64,000 nt of DNA from Rhododendron vialii (taxonomy: Eukaryota > Streptophyta > Magnoliopsida > Ericales > Ericaceae), in contig NC_080558.1 of assembly GCF_030253575.1 (NCBI RefSeq), positions 40,203,111 through 40,267,110 of the forward strand, read 5' to 3'. The notes below the pieces were generated by a model. It was not told where the DNA came from. It did no database searches and saw only the letters and a list, made by a program, of their open reading frames with translations. Position numbers and translations under genes: made by a program. Below are positions 33,860-46,500 of the stretch, piece by piece; positions within the stretch are counted from its first letter, which is position 1; each line of letters opens with the position of its first letter.

Positions 33860-34954
33860 TGTTACCCAAATTATGCAACCTAGAGGGGGGGTGAATAGGA
33901 TTGCTAGTAATAATTACCAATAAAAATTTATCTCTAACAATATATGCAAACAATAAGTATGCAATCAAAATAGAGAGATAGAGAGATAGAACCCGTTTAT
34001 AGTGGTTCGGTCCGGATTTGTCCACGGTCCGGCCCTACTCCACTTCTCCTCAAGCAATTACTTGAAGGTTAGACTAATCTTTAAAAGATTACAACTTGTA
34101 AGTCTTGCGGGTGCTTACAAGAACCGAATGCCTCTAGCTTTCCCGAGGAGCTAGCACAACCGCAAGAATTTTCTCCGAAAACTTCTCAAAAACAATAACA
34201 CCCAAATTCCAACCCGAATTTGGTCTTCTAAGCTTTCAAGTGTTTGACTCAAACACTCACTTAGGAAATACAAGTATGTGAAGAAGGTATGAAAATTATC
34301 GCTCACGACTTGTACAAATTTTCTCTCAAGAATAATATGAAAGTGGAAGAACAATGAGAATTTTTGGCTTTGATCTTTTGAGAATTTGCTCTTGCAATAA
34401 TATGGAATGTTGTAGCTTGTGTATGTACTCATTAATGAGTTCTTGATGCCTTATATAGCCATCCATATTCTTCCTAGCCGTTGGAAACTAGCCGTTGGAA
34501 ACTAGCCGTTGGAAACTAGCCGTTGGAAACTAGCCGTTTGAAACTAGCCGTTGGAAACTAGCCGTTTGAAACTAGCCGTTGGAAACTAGCCGTTGGAAAC
34601 TAGCCGTTTGAAACTAGCCGTTTGATAGAGTGGTCATCCGGGTGGTCGTCCGGTTGTCACAGCTTTCTGTTCAGACAGCCGGCTTGTCAGCCGGTTCGTC
34701 AACCTGTGGCTCACAATTTCATCTATATAAACCGTTAAAGCATGTATTGAGCTCAATAAAGTCTTTGTAAATATAAATCATGAATCCAAGAGACTTTATG
34801 CTATATTTCAAGGTCACGAAAATATTTAATTCGGGAATCGACTTTTCGATAATTTTGTATTTGCCGAATAAAAATATCATTGAATTAATCATCAAAATAA
34901 TTAATAGAGATGCATATAAATTTTCACAAATTATAATGCATACATTTTTCAACA
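33860..34954 (-). repeat. 5' LTR of the copia element
   Basis: It is the same length as the other LTR and matches it in all stretches compared, including all eleven 14-bp units. The U3 TATA box (near 34450-34459) would drive the genomic transcript towards gag. Confidence 0.95.
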
Positions 34955-34959
34955 GAACA

Positions 34960-35066
34960 CATCAATCTATCACATCCTAACCACACTTCTATCACATGCA
35001 TGTGTGAAAATTTCACAATATATGCTAGGAATCCACATATATGTGAGAGAAGTGTGACAAACTGAT
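34960..35066. repeat. Foldback element abutting the copia insertion
   Basis: TATCACATCC and CACTTCTATCACATGCATGT on the left are mirrored by ATATATGTGAGAGAAGTGTG and ACAAACTGATG on the right. The copia insertion lies at or just beside its left end. Confidence 0.5.
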
Positions 35067-35090
35067 GTACCCCTAACATCTCCCGGTGGG

Positions 35091-35369
35091 TTTCGAGATT
35101 ATGATCTTTTAGGTCCAATTGGTTCATGCGCACATTTTCTTGTCATTATTGGCTTGGGATTCTTAAACTATCCTTATATTGAAGTCTTTCTTCTTCTTTT
35201 TTTTTACGTACGGGGGATATTTGATAGTGAATTTCGAGATTATGATCTTTTAGGTCCAATTGGTTCATGCGCACATTTTCTTGTCATTATTGGCTTGGGA
35301 TTCTTAAACTATCCTTATATTGAAGTCTTTCTTCTTCTTTTTTTTTACGTACGGGGGATATTTGATAGT
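35091..35369. repeat. Tandem duplication, 138-bp unit, two copies
   Basis: Two copies (35091-35228 and 35232-35369) begin TTTCGAGATTATGATC and end GGGGGATATTTGATAGT, with no difference noticed, separated by 3 nt. This is a young duplication. Each copy also has an open frame, which is not considered a gene. Confidence 0.9.
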
Positions 35370-36170
35370 TTCACGTGAATAAAAACAAACGAAAGAGTGC
35401 AAACGGGTAAAATTTTGAGGGAGTGAAAAATATTTTCTTCGCTATTTATTTGTGAAATTATTTTGGATTGGGTATCTTTAATTTTAAGCCTAAGAAGATA
35501 ACTTAGATCTAAATTTTGTATAAAAAAAAATAGAGTACAAATACTAATTTTCTTTTCCCCCTTACCTAATTTGTGACTTTTCTAGATGGGGTAATTTTGA
35601 GACTTTAGAGCTTGCTTTTCATCCTTTCTTTTCCTTTTGTGTGTGTGTGTGTGTGTTTCATATTTGTTTTGGGTCCATAAGCCATTTTTATTAGTATGGC
35701 AATTTTAAAAAAAGATGAAAAGATGGGGAAAAATCATAATGTTGATCTAGCCAAAGAGTAGTAGAAAGTGCAACAAAATCTTAGCTACTTATAATTGTAA
35801 AAAACTCATGATTCTTGTCTAGAAAAAAAAAATCCTGTAAAAGTTGCTAAGTATAATTTGAAAGTTATTTTCTTTTCCAACTTATCATTTCAGTTTTTTT
35901 TTTTTTAAAAAGGGGTAAGATTAATTTAGACACGTAGGAATGTTTTCTTGTGATTTTCATTATAAGAATATTTTGAACAACCTTTTTCCCCAAATTTTTT
36001 CTCAATCATCTACATGCAAGAAATATAATTTTCCGTATTAACTTCAATTTTTGTTATTATCATTTTAATAATCTTTTTCTCTCCAATTAATTTTATCATT
36101 ACCAAGTTTTCATCAATCCTACATCCAAAGTGGAACTTGCTACTCGAACAAGTCCTATTTTGTCGTGTTA
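35370..36170. other. AT-rich intergenic DNA
   Basis: No gene was recognised. A (TG)n tract lies at about 35640-35656, along with several poly-A/T runs. Confidence 0.45.
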
Positions 36171-37589
36171 CTAGCGAATGCCCGTGCCTTCAACACATTT
36201 TGAAGACAACTAAAGCTGTGGGTCGAGCAATGAGCAAAGGGAGCATGTTGAAAAAAATGGGTAGGAACAAAGTAAAATATGATATATTTTTGTTGTTGCA
36301 AAACTTTGATATGCTAATTACCTATGCCTGTAGCACTTTGCAACAAAAAAATTTATTTGTTAAGCCCTTACCCGTGTGTACATCACTACCAATGATAATT
36401 CCAACCACATATACATTAAAAAATGGTGTGGTGTTAGCAAAATGAGAAGCACAGTCTACCAATATTTTTAAGTCGTTCTATGTCTATGAACATAAAAAAA
36501 TCCGTATCGATCTATATCTATGAACATAAAAAAATCTGTATTGTTAGCAAACGTATTGTTAAAAAATTTGATTAAACATGAAAATCTATAATAATCACTA
36601 ACAAAACTCCAAACCACAAAAATATTAATAGGACCACTCATCACTTTCTCTCTCTTTTCAATACGTTTGACGCAAACTCAGGCATACATGGCATCAAAAC
36701 ATCAAGAATGGTATTCCATTCACGTACAGAGCCTTAATTTCATAGAATAGCGAAGAGTTATAATTCCATTCTCGTAAGTTTTTTTAAACTATAGAGAAGG
36801 GGATGTAGATCTGTGCATTAGAATTGGAAAACCTGTTGAAGCAGAAGAACAAAAGATTACCTCACTATCGGTGTCTCGGTGATGTCTGCAATGGTCCTTA
36901 TGGTTCAGCATCAGAAGTTGGAATAAAAAATCATCATTAAATTAGAAGTTGGAATTGAAAATTAATATTAACACATTGTATCGTGCCGATTAAAAAAGAA
37001 CACATTATATCGTCTTTCTTTTACTTTTACGGGAACCTTTTTTGCTTACCGCTAAACAGCGGTGGAAAGGGTGTGTAGATATCTCTGTGTCTTTGTGTAT
37101 GTGAGAGAGAGAGAGAGAGAGAGAGGGGGGGAATTCACAGCCGTGATTGTGATTGTAAAATTTTATAATAAACCCCACAAAATCACAGCCGTGATTGTGA
37201 TTCCTAAACTGAAAAGGAAATTAAAATTTTTTATTAACTGGCAGCCGTGATTGTGATTGTAATTGCCGCTTAACAACCGTGATTTTTTCCTCCTTGCAAT
37301 TCATTACGTGATTGGGGCTTCATTCTTTCCAAACATACTTGCTATATATTCCCCAATTTATGTGATAATCAATAGAAGTTTAAATGTCAATATTTGGTAA
37401 ATGTGGTAAAAAATTAAATCCCTGAATCACAGGGAATCAATCTCAGGGATCCTTTTTTTTTTTTTTGATTAGCCAATTACCAAAATGATGATAACCCTTG
37501 AATAACCAATGGTCTAGATTTATAAAAGGGACAAATCTGAGCGTTGGTTGTCTTTTGAATTCAAACTCAGTCTTATCTTATTATATAGA
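36171..37589 (-). mobile_element. Non-autonomous Helitron (about 1.4 kb)
   Basis: On the - strand it starts TCTATATAATAAGATAAG after an A and ends GGCACGGGCATTCGCTAG before a T. This is the Helitron pattern A|TC...CTRR|T, with a GC-rich motif shortly before CTAG. The pre-terminal stem is imperfect. Its first about 70 nt match the 5' end seen at 12575. The interior is non-coding apart from a (GA)n tract (37084-37126) and three copies of CAGCCGTGATTGTGATT (about 37138, 37184, 37243). No Rep/helicase is encoded. Confidence 0.6.
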
Positions 37590-38700
37590 TGTCGACCTTT
37601 AAATGTGATGTACATGTCCTACTTGTGCCCGCCTAACGCAGTAGATGGGGCTAACCGGCTAATGCACATTCATTTTGGCTATCAAGTTTGTTTAGGTTAA
37701 ATATCTCCAACTTTGGTAAAAGTGCCATCGCTCCTCAAAAACCTTGATTTTTTTGATCTTGATTATTTTATTTCAAACTTTTATAAAAAAAAACTTGGTC
37801 TAATTAATTATTATTATAGACAATTGAAGTTTTTTTTGTGTTTAGCAATTTTTTCCACCTTTTTGTCAAATATTTTTTACTGTATCAACAAGTGGAATTA
37901 TAAAAGAAATAAAATATTATCCAAATTAAAAAAGATGAACAACAAGACTGTGAAATTGTCTGTATCAATATCTTTTCGCCTTCAGTATATTTTTTTTTAC
38001 TTTTAGTCATAATTATTTTCTTCTTAGATTTTTTCCATCAAGACGAATAATTAATCCAAAAAACTTATCGTAAATTTAATAAAAAACTAAAAGAAAAGAC
38101 CAAAAATTCAAAAGGGGTAATTTTGCCCAAACTATTTGTAGCTAGAATTAGAAATTATCATTGTCACAATGTCATGATGTGATGTGACTATTCCTCATAT
38201 GATCAACATGCCATGCATTTGTAGCTTTCGATGTTCGAAAAATTCATACCAAAAATGTTAATTTATTGAATATTGGAAAATGTCGAATCACATTTGTTTT
38301 AAAGAGTAACGTGAGATTTTATCAATTACACTTGAGATAGATATAACAGATCAAATAGATACGGCTATACAACTCAATTTCTTTATGAATAAATCCCATA
38401 TCAAAACATATAAATTCAACAATTTCAATCGTCAAATTAAGATCGTATACATTTCAGGCTGTAGATATAAGAGCTTGCTTCGTCTCAAGTTCAAGTTCAA
38501 AATTTTCTAGATGCAATCAGCCATGTGGGGTCAGTTACTAAATTTTTTTGTCTCATCTTTAATCGTATCCCTGATAGCAGAAAGAAGATTGGCCGCCAAA
38601 AATTAGTCTATGTCTGCCATCGGAAAGCCCTGAACTATCAAGGGATCTTTTGTTTTGCCTCACACCCTGAAAGTTAGGGTACAGTCTTGATGAATCATAA

Positions 38701-38775
38701 GCTGATCAGCTAAAGGAAGGGCTGGCGCAGCTTTAGCCATCGTGCACCGAAACTCTTCCAATCGACAAAAGCGTG
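38701..38775 (+). repeat. Partial duplicate of the MATH gene 5' region
   Basis: GCTGATCAGC, AAGGAAGGGCTGGCGCAGC, CACCGAAAC, CGACAAAAGCG occur here in the same order and spacing as in 40317-40392. There are about a dozen scattered differences. It lies 1.6 kb upstream and in the same orientation. Confidence 0.7.
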
Positions 38776-38797
38776 ATTGATTCTCTAAAAAGACTAA

Positions 38798-39040
38798 GGT
38801 CCCGTTTCAAAAACTTTCTTAAAAAATAAGCAGTTTATTTCATATTTTCAAACTCAAAAATAAAGTAATTGAAAAATAATTTTTCAATTTTTTTTGCATC
38901 GTATAAAAGATCTTACCGAGATCTTTCAAATAAAATCCATATAGCATATTTTTAGATTTCAATAAACTCATAATTTTTGAGCTTGAAATTGCCTTCTTAA
39001 AAAATAAGGACTTATTTTTTGTTCCGGAACGGAGCCTAAA
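38798..39040. repeat. Foldback MITE, family A
   Basis: The ends GGTCCCGTTTC and CCGGAACGGAGCC are inverted, and TTCTTAAAAAATAAGCAG pairs with the complement of CTTCTTAAAAAATAAGGAC. The central part has GATCTTACCGAGATC. Related copies occur at 2108-2310 and 55325-55560. Confidence 0.65.
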
Positions 39041-39462
39041 CAATGTGCACGTAAATTTGCCTACACTTTCTAATAGCATCTTCATTCCTCGCTCAATTTT
39101 TTACCTAAATTTGGATAAAAATTTGATTTAGTTTAAAGCAATCTAATGGGTAAATGCAAATTTAGGCATAAATTTGAGTAAAGATTTCATTAATGGCATA
39201 GTTGTAAAATTAAGGGGAAGAACATAACCTTCAAATATTTGAGTAAGGATTTGGTTCAAAACAAATTTGAAAATAAATTTGAGTAAAACTCAAATTTAGT
39301 ATGAGTTTGAGTAAGGAGTAGAGTTGTGTTTTAAATGATTTTTATAAATTTGAGTAGGGAGTGAAGATGCTCTAAGCGGTGTTAATTCCTTAAGGCCCGA
39401 TAAACATTTTGGAGGCTGGGATTGGATTGCTAAGGTGAGGGTATTAGTAATACTTTATGGGA

Positions 39463-39585
39463 AATGATATTGGCACTCCAAAAATTAATGCAGACACTTC
39501 AAAATTAGTGTAACACCAAAGCCTCTTTCCTTTATTTTTTTGGAGTGTCTGCATCAATTTTTGGAGTGCCAATATTATTTTCCTA
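39463..39585. repeat. Short foldback MITE (about 120 bp)
   Basis: GATATTGGCACTCCAAAAAT and GCAGACACTTC mirror GGAGTGTCTGC and ATTTTTGGAGTGCCAATATT, with a loop of about 50 nt. Confidence 0.75.
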
Positions 39586-40451
39586 CTTCTTTATTTGGTT
39601 TTCAAAATTGGTCCGGATTGATAGCCCCATGGGACGAACAAGCCGGCCCATAAGGGGTATTAGCAATACCCTTTGGGACTTGTATTCATAGTCCAATCTC
39701 AACCCCTTCTCATTACCAATTTCTTCTATCAATCCAAACCTATCATCTAATCTCATCTCAAACAAACATGATATTAATAATTCTATCATCTAATCACATC
39801 GTAAACAACTATACTCGTTATCAATCACAATCCTAATCCTAATCTCATCTCCTTACGAATCCCATACATTTATCACTGTTATCAAACGGTGCCTAAAAAC
39901 CAAGTGGTGTTAAGTGCGCCTTGATTGATTCTCTTTCCGATCCGGTCAAATACAGGTAATTTACGTCGGGATTAAAGGATTCAGAAGGGTTGGCACAGAG
40001 GTCAAGATCTGAAATTTAGAGGTTTGTTTCCTCCTTCTGGTTTAATTTTCGAAATTTCTCAGGTGCTGTTAACTCATTTAGGGCTAGTCTGTACGAAGCA
40101 TTTGCTTCGGGGTACAAGTGAGCTCCGCTATTAGACGGTGCATTTATGGTCTCCGGGATTAATTGAGGTGCTCGTGAACTGACACGAACACCTAATTAAA
40201 AAAAATAAATTATTTTTCGCTCTGATCCAAAAAATCAAACGATAAAATCAATCGGAGAGCAAACTCACAGACCAACTGGAGTAACGAGGGGCTAATTGTG
40301 ATTGGTTCTTGATGCAGCTGATCAGCTCGAAGGAAGGGTTGGCGCAGCCTAACTATCACACACCGAAACATCGTCCAAACGACGAAAAGCGTTACCCTCC
40401 TCTCACATACCTCACCACATACTCTCTCCCCTCCTCCTCTTCCTCCTCCTC

Positions 40452-40492
<41 letters not shown>

Positions 40493-40572
40493 ACGTATAT
40501 ATACATAGTTGTAGAGAGAGAAACCTAGAAAGCCACACGGAGGAACCCCAAACACAACACAGCAACCCACAA

Positions 40573-43500
40573 ATGAAACACCCCCAGACCTCATCCCAAT
40601 CCGGCGCCGTCTCCTCCTCTTCCTCCTCCTCAACCCAATCTGACCACCCCCACTCCTCCGTCCGCCTCACCCCCTCCACCTCCTCCTCCTCCTCCTCCTC
40701 CCCGGCCGCCGCGGTCTCGATCCCCGCGGCGGCCGAGGGGGACCCCTCCCTCCCCCGCGACGCCGCGGGCGGCCAGGAGTCCGTTGCGGTCGAGCGCCGC
40801 GGGGACCACGCCGCCGTCTGCCGATGGACCATTTCCAATTTCCCCAGGGTCAAAGCCCGTGCCCTCTGGAGCAAATACTTCGAAGTCGGTGGCTACGACT
40901 GCCGCCTACTCGTCTACCCTAAAGGTGATTCTCAAGCCTTGCCCGGTTACATATCGATTTACCTCCAAATTATGGACCCTAGGGGTAATTCCTCGTCCAA
41001 ATGGGACTGTTTCGCGAGCTACCGCCTCGCCGTGGTGAACCACGCGGACGAATCGAAGTCGATTCATCGGGACTCGTGGCACCGGTTCTCGAGCAAGAAG
41101 AAGTCACACGGTTGGTGTGACTTCACTCCCTCGGCGTCTATCCTAGACCCCAAGTGTGGGTTCTTGATAAATAATAGCAATGATTCCGTGATTGTTACCG
41201 CTGATATACTAGTGTTGAACGAGACGTTTAACTTTACGCGGGATAACAATGAGGTGCAATGCAGCTCGAGTGTTACACAGGGGGCGGTGTTGGGTGATGT
41301 GTTGTGTGGGAAGTTTACTTGGAAGGTTCATAACTTTAGTATCTTCAAGGATATGATTAAGACTCAGAAGATAATGAGCCCTGTTTTCCCAGCCGGAGAG
41401 TGTAATTTGCGGATTAGTGTTTATCAAAGCTCGGTGAATGGGGTTGATTATTTGTCCATGTGTTTGGAGAGTAAGGACACGGAGAAGACATTGGTGGCGG
41501 ATCGGAGTTGTTGGTGTTTGTTTCGAATGTCGGTGTTGAATCAGAAGCCAGGGTTGAATCACATGCACAGGGACTCGTACGGGAGGTTTGCAGCGGATAA
41601 TAAAAGCGGCGATAACACAAGTTTGGGGTGGAATGATTACATGAAGATGTCGGATTTTGTTGTACCTGAGTCGGGTTTTTTGGTGGATGATACCGCAGTG
41701 TTTAGTACGTCGTTCCATGTGATAAAGGAGGTCGGTAACTTTTCGAAGAATTGCGGGGTGGTTGGAGCGAGGAGTGGAGGTGGCGCGAAGAAGTCTGATG
41801 GGCACATGGGGAAATTCACTTGGAGAATAGAGAATTTCACGAGGTTGAAGGACTTGCTTAAGAAGAGGAAGATTACTGGTCTTTGCATCAAGAGCAAGAG
41901 ATTCCAAATCGGGAATCGCGATTGTCGGCTTATTGTTTATCCCCGAGGTACGCAAGATCGCTGCTAGAGGCTTCTCTGTTGTTTGAGATTTTATAGTTGA
42001 TAGTTCCAACTGTTGATTATGCTTAGGTCAATACAATATGTGATCCTTCTATGGATCAGTGATGAAGTAGGTCCCACATCCTTTGAATTGAAGATGGAAA
42101 TGTATGGCTGATATGTCATGATTTGCTAATATATCTTTGTACTTGGAATTATTCGCGGTAGATATGCAGTTGCTAATCTGTTGATATATGGATTTTTGAG
42201 CTATTGTTCCTACTTTTTAGAACTAATAACAAGGGACTGGCTTATCAATTGTGTATTAATCTTGCTTGGAGTTCTTGCTTGTACTTGCCTATGACTACGA
42301 AGGCATCAATTACTAGAAAGGGGACACTGATATCATTTTGTTCTGAACCTTGGATTTGAACTTTACGTGCTAGGTTAGTAATTGCTTATTCATGCTTACA
42401 AAAGCTGGACTGATGAAATCTACAATATTGCTTGCTGGTATCAGGGCAGTCTCAACCACCATGTCACCTTTCAGTATTTCTTGAAGTCACAGATTCGCGA
42501 AATACTTCTAGTGACTGGAGTTGTTTTGTGAGCCACCGACTATCGGTAGTGAACCAGAGGATGGAGGAAAAGTCTGTGACAAAGGAGTCACAGAACCGTT
42601 ACTCCAAAGCCGCAAAAGATTGGGGCTGGCGTGAATTTGTGACACTGACTACACTCTTCGATCAAGATTCTGGATTTCTCGTTCAGGATGCAGTTTTATT
42701 CTCTGCTGAAGTTGTTATTTTGAAAGAGGCATCCATAACACAGGATTTTACTGATCAGGATATGGAGTCGAGCAGCGCAGTTTCCCAGGTAGATACGGTT
42801 GGGAAAAGGAGTTCATTTACATGGAAGGTGGAGAACTTCCTCTCCTTTAAAGAAATTATGGAGACCAGAAAAATCTTTAGCAAATTCTTTCAAGCTGGAG
42901 GATGTGAGCTTCGGATTGGTGGGTGGCCTTTTATTTTTATCACTTCCTTTCTCCGATGAAACTATCTCTCCTTGGCGTGGTTGATTTATTTGTTTTCACT
43001 TGTATAATGCAGGTGTGTATGAATCCTTTGACACCATCTGTATATACCTCGAGAGTGATCAATCAGTTGGCACTGATCCAGATAAAAACTTTTGGGTCAA
43101 ATACCGGATGGCTGTGGTAAACCAAAAGAATCATGCCAAGACTGTGTGGAAAGAGTCTTCTATTTGTACAAAGACATGGAATAATTCTGTTCTTCAATTC
43201 ATGAAGGTGTCCGACATGCTGGAAGCAGATGCAGGTTTTCTTGTACGTGACACAGTTGTTTTTGTCTGTGAAATCTTGGACTGCTGCCCATGGTTTGAGT
43301 TTTCGGATCTTGAGGTTAGTGTATACATAGGGCCAATTCATCTTACTATGCCATTCCTGTTATTCATTATCTGTAAGCGTGCATTCTGTCGTTCACTGTT
43401 AGTTCGTACCCAGTTATCAAAATTTATGTGCTGAAGTGCTGAGTCTGCTGACCATTCCAAGGTATCTCTTATATTGATTCTTGTGTCTGGAAAGTTGCAG

Positions 43501-46500
43501 CTTCCACATTGCAAGGCACTTTCCTGTGGCTTTTAATTTCACAATGCATTTCTTAAATTATGTTCCTATCATGGATATAGATTCTTGTTAATCGCTAAAT
43601 GGGCCTGGTGAGAGTACTTATTAAAGCACCTCTTAATTGCATGGCTCACCTCTGTAAACATGTAGTGTCGATACTGATGAAAGAAGGAGTAACTTTATGA
43701 GGCGGCTTGGATTATCCTAATCGCTTCTTCAAGTGCTTTTTCATTGTCGAATTTTCGGTGTTTATGTCTATAACTGAACTAGCGGTCTTGGCACTCAATT
43801 TTCTTCTTTATTACTGTCGAAAGCCTTCAGGAATTTTTTGGATGCATTGTGCCAAGGCGTGCCTGAACTGTGCCTTTAAAAGTACTACTTCTTACCCCTG
43901 ACCGCCTCTGTTGGTTTTTGGGCCAATGGAGGCCGTAAGGGAATGACCAAGGTAAGAGTTGTTCCGTTATCTAAGGGCTGCACACCTCTGCTCTTGATTG
44001 CAAGTGCCTGCATGTTGGAGACTCTTTATGTGAAATCTGTTTGGATTTTGTAACTCCGAAGACACCTTACCAGTAAGGCTCTGAAAATTCACAGTAAGTT
44101 GAATCTGTAGTTAGCTTCCACTTTGGACAAAGAATAGTGGACTAATAACAGATATCCAAACGAAGATGTGGAATAAGAACATGTAAAATAGTCCATGGTG
44201 GTGTAGAACCTGCGACCTTCGCATTATCAGCATGGCGGCTCTATCTAGCTGAGCTAAAAGCTTATGATTCAACACATAGAAATGAAAGTTCTTTACAATC
44301 ATTGGCCTTGTACATGATTGGGCATTGGTTTTTTCATGCATCGTATTTTTGTTCTGTTTTCTTGATGTGTTGGTTGCGTCCGACCTTCTTCATACTTGAT
44401 CCTCTTTTTGTCAGGTTTGGGCTTCTGAGGATGATCAGGATGCCCTGACAACTGACCCTGATGAACTCCTCGATTCTGAGGATAGTGAAGGGATAAGTGG
44501 AGATGAAGAAGACATCTTTAGAAACCTTCTTTCTAGAGCAGGGTTTCACCTCACCTATGGAGAGAATCCTTCACAGCCCCATGTCACTTTAAGAGAGAAG
44601 CTTCTCATGGATGCTGGTGCCATAGCTGGTTTTCTGACTGGACTTCGTGTTTATCTTGATGACCCTGCTAAAGTAAAGCGCTTGCTTCTTCCGACCAAAC
44701 TCTCTGGTGGCGGCGATGATGGCAAGAAGGTTAACAGGAACGGTGAATCTTCTTCCCCCAGTCTGATGAATTTGTTGATGGGAGTCAAAGTTTTGCAGCA
44801 GGCAATCATTGATTTGCTCTTGGACATAATGGTTGAGTGTTGCCAACCTTCAGAAGGGAATTCCAATGATGAGTCTGCTGATTCAAACTTCAAACCATCC
44901 CCAGATGGAAGTGGAGCTATCAGCCCCTTGGAATCTGATAGGGAAAATGGGGGAATAGAACCTGTACCTCTCCCCGTACAGGATCGATTGGACCCAGGGA
45001 TAGATGAAGGCACCAATGCATCTGCTGTACAAAGTTGTGACATGAATGGGGTTGTTATACCTGATAAAATTGTTAGCGGACTGCCCATTCGTCCGCCTGA
45101 GACATCTGCTGCTGGTTTTTCGGAAAGTGCTTCCCTTCGCTCTAAGGTAAATAAATGGTCTCAAATGGGGAATTAAATTTTTTAGCGTGAATTTTTTGCT
45201 GTTGACTAACTGATGTATAAATGGTTTCAAATGTTAAACTTTTAAGCTTGAATTTTTGGATGTTGTCTGATTGAATAAAATAAAATGTAGTCTCAGACCA
45301 AATGGCCGGAGCAGTCTGAGGAGCTTCTCGGGTTGATCGTGAATTCACTGAGAGCTCTAGATGGAGCCATTCCACAAGGTTGTCCTGAGCCAAGGCGAAT
45401 GCCCCAGTCTGCACAAAAGATTGCTCTCGTTTTGGATAAAGCTCCCAGGCATCTGCAGCCGGACCTGGTGGCTTTGGTACCAAAATTAGTTGAGCATTCG
45501 GAGCATCCACTTGCTGCTTGTGCACTTCTAGATAGACTACAGAGGCCTGATGCAGAACCTGCATTACGAGTTCCTGTAAGATTTTGAAGATTTTTCTTTG
45601 TTCCTTGCTGTTTCCTTATTGGATGTTCTTCAATAATTTCCGAGTACAAACACGCACTGGCACATACATGCCCATGGACTCACGCACACAGTTAAAAATC
45701 TTAAGTCTGAAAATATGGGGAACACGTGCATCGAGTTTGAATGTAGCATACTTTTAATTTTGGGGAAAATTATTTGCTTGTTTGTTGCTATTCATTCTGC
45801 ACTCATGCAATCTTCACATGTCAGGTTTTTGGTGCTCTTAGCCAGTTGGAATGTAGCACTGAAGTTTGGGAGAGTGTTCTTTTTCAATCTTTTGAACTTT
45901 TGGCAGACTCAAATGATGAACCTCTGGCAGCTACCATGGATTTTATTTTTAAGGCTGCATTGCAGTGCCAACATCTACCAGAAGCGGTGTGCTTCAAAAC
46001 CTCTTGAATCTTGAATGAGTCGCTTTCATATTAAGTCAAAACATTAATGAGTTTTTAATTGTTTGTTTTGATGGCATTTAATTTACTTTTCTTCTCCTCT
46101 GTAGGTTAGATCTGTTCGTGTTAGGCTAAAAGATTTGGGCTTCGAGGTGTCTCCCTGTGTGCTTGATTATTTAAGTAGAATGGTAAATAGTTGCGCAGAT
46201 GTTGCTGAAGCTATTTTAAGAGATATAAATTGCGACAATGAATATCCTGATAACGGTTCGGCAGTGCCTTGCGGGCTCTTCGTGTTTGGTGAAAATGCAC
46301 CTACTTCTGAAAGATTGCATGCACTGGACAAGCATGCGTTTTGCATTACTCGATATTTTTCAGATATACATATTTTGATTGAAATGCTGTCTATTCCTTC
46401 CCTTGCTGTTCAAGCTTCCCATGCTTTCGAGAGAGCTATAGCTCGAGGTGCAATAGTGGCTCAATCATTGGCCATGGTATTAGAAAGACGACTTGCTCAA

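Larger units (their letters stand above)
25931..34954 (-). mobile_element. Complete Ty1/copia LTR retrotransposon, recent insertion
   Basis: The order on the - strand is 5' LTR (33860-34954), primer-binding site, gag, pol, small extra gene, polypurine tract, 3' LTR (25931-27025). Total length is 9024 bp, including a 637-bp nested solo LTR. The target-site duplication GAACA is exact (25926-25930 and 34955-34959). Both LTRs are 1095 bp, and I saw no difference in the long stretches I compared, which argues for very recent insertion. Protease, integrase, RT and RNase H come in that order, the Ty1/copia arrangement. The two gag zinc knuckles, LTRs of about 1 kb and the extra region after pol suggest the SIRE/Maximus group, which is not proven. 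Confidence 0.95.
37590..40572. other. Intergenic DNA and leader of the MATH gene
   Basis: The region holds two MITEs (listed separately), a partial copy of the MATH gene leader, and otherwise AT-rich sequence with no gene. The leader of the downstream gene occupies roughly the last few hundred bases and includes a (CT)n tract (40456-40488). No clear TATA box was found. Confidence 0.45.

Noticed and set aside
40309..40572. Extending the MATH protein to an upstream in-frame ATG at 40309
   Set aside because: The added 88 residues are encoded largely by a (CT)n tract and low-complexity leader. Family proteins start near MKHPQTSS, and part of the segment is a duplicated non-coding stretch.
41209..42009. 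266-residue - strand open frame
   Set aside because: Antisense shadow of MATH exon 1, whose sense frame encodes clear domains.
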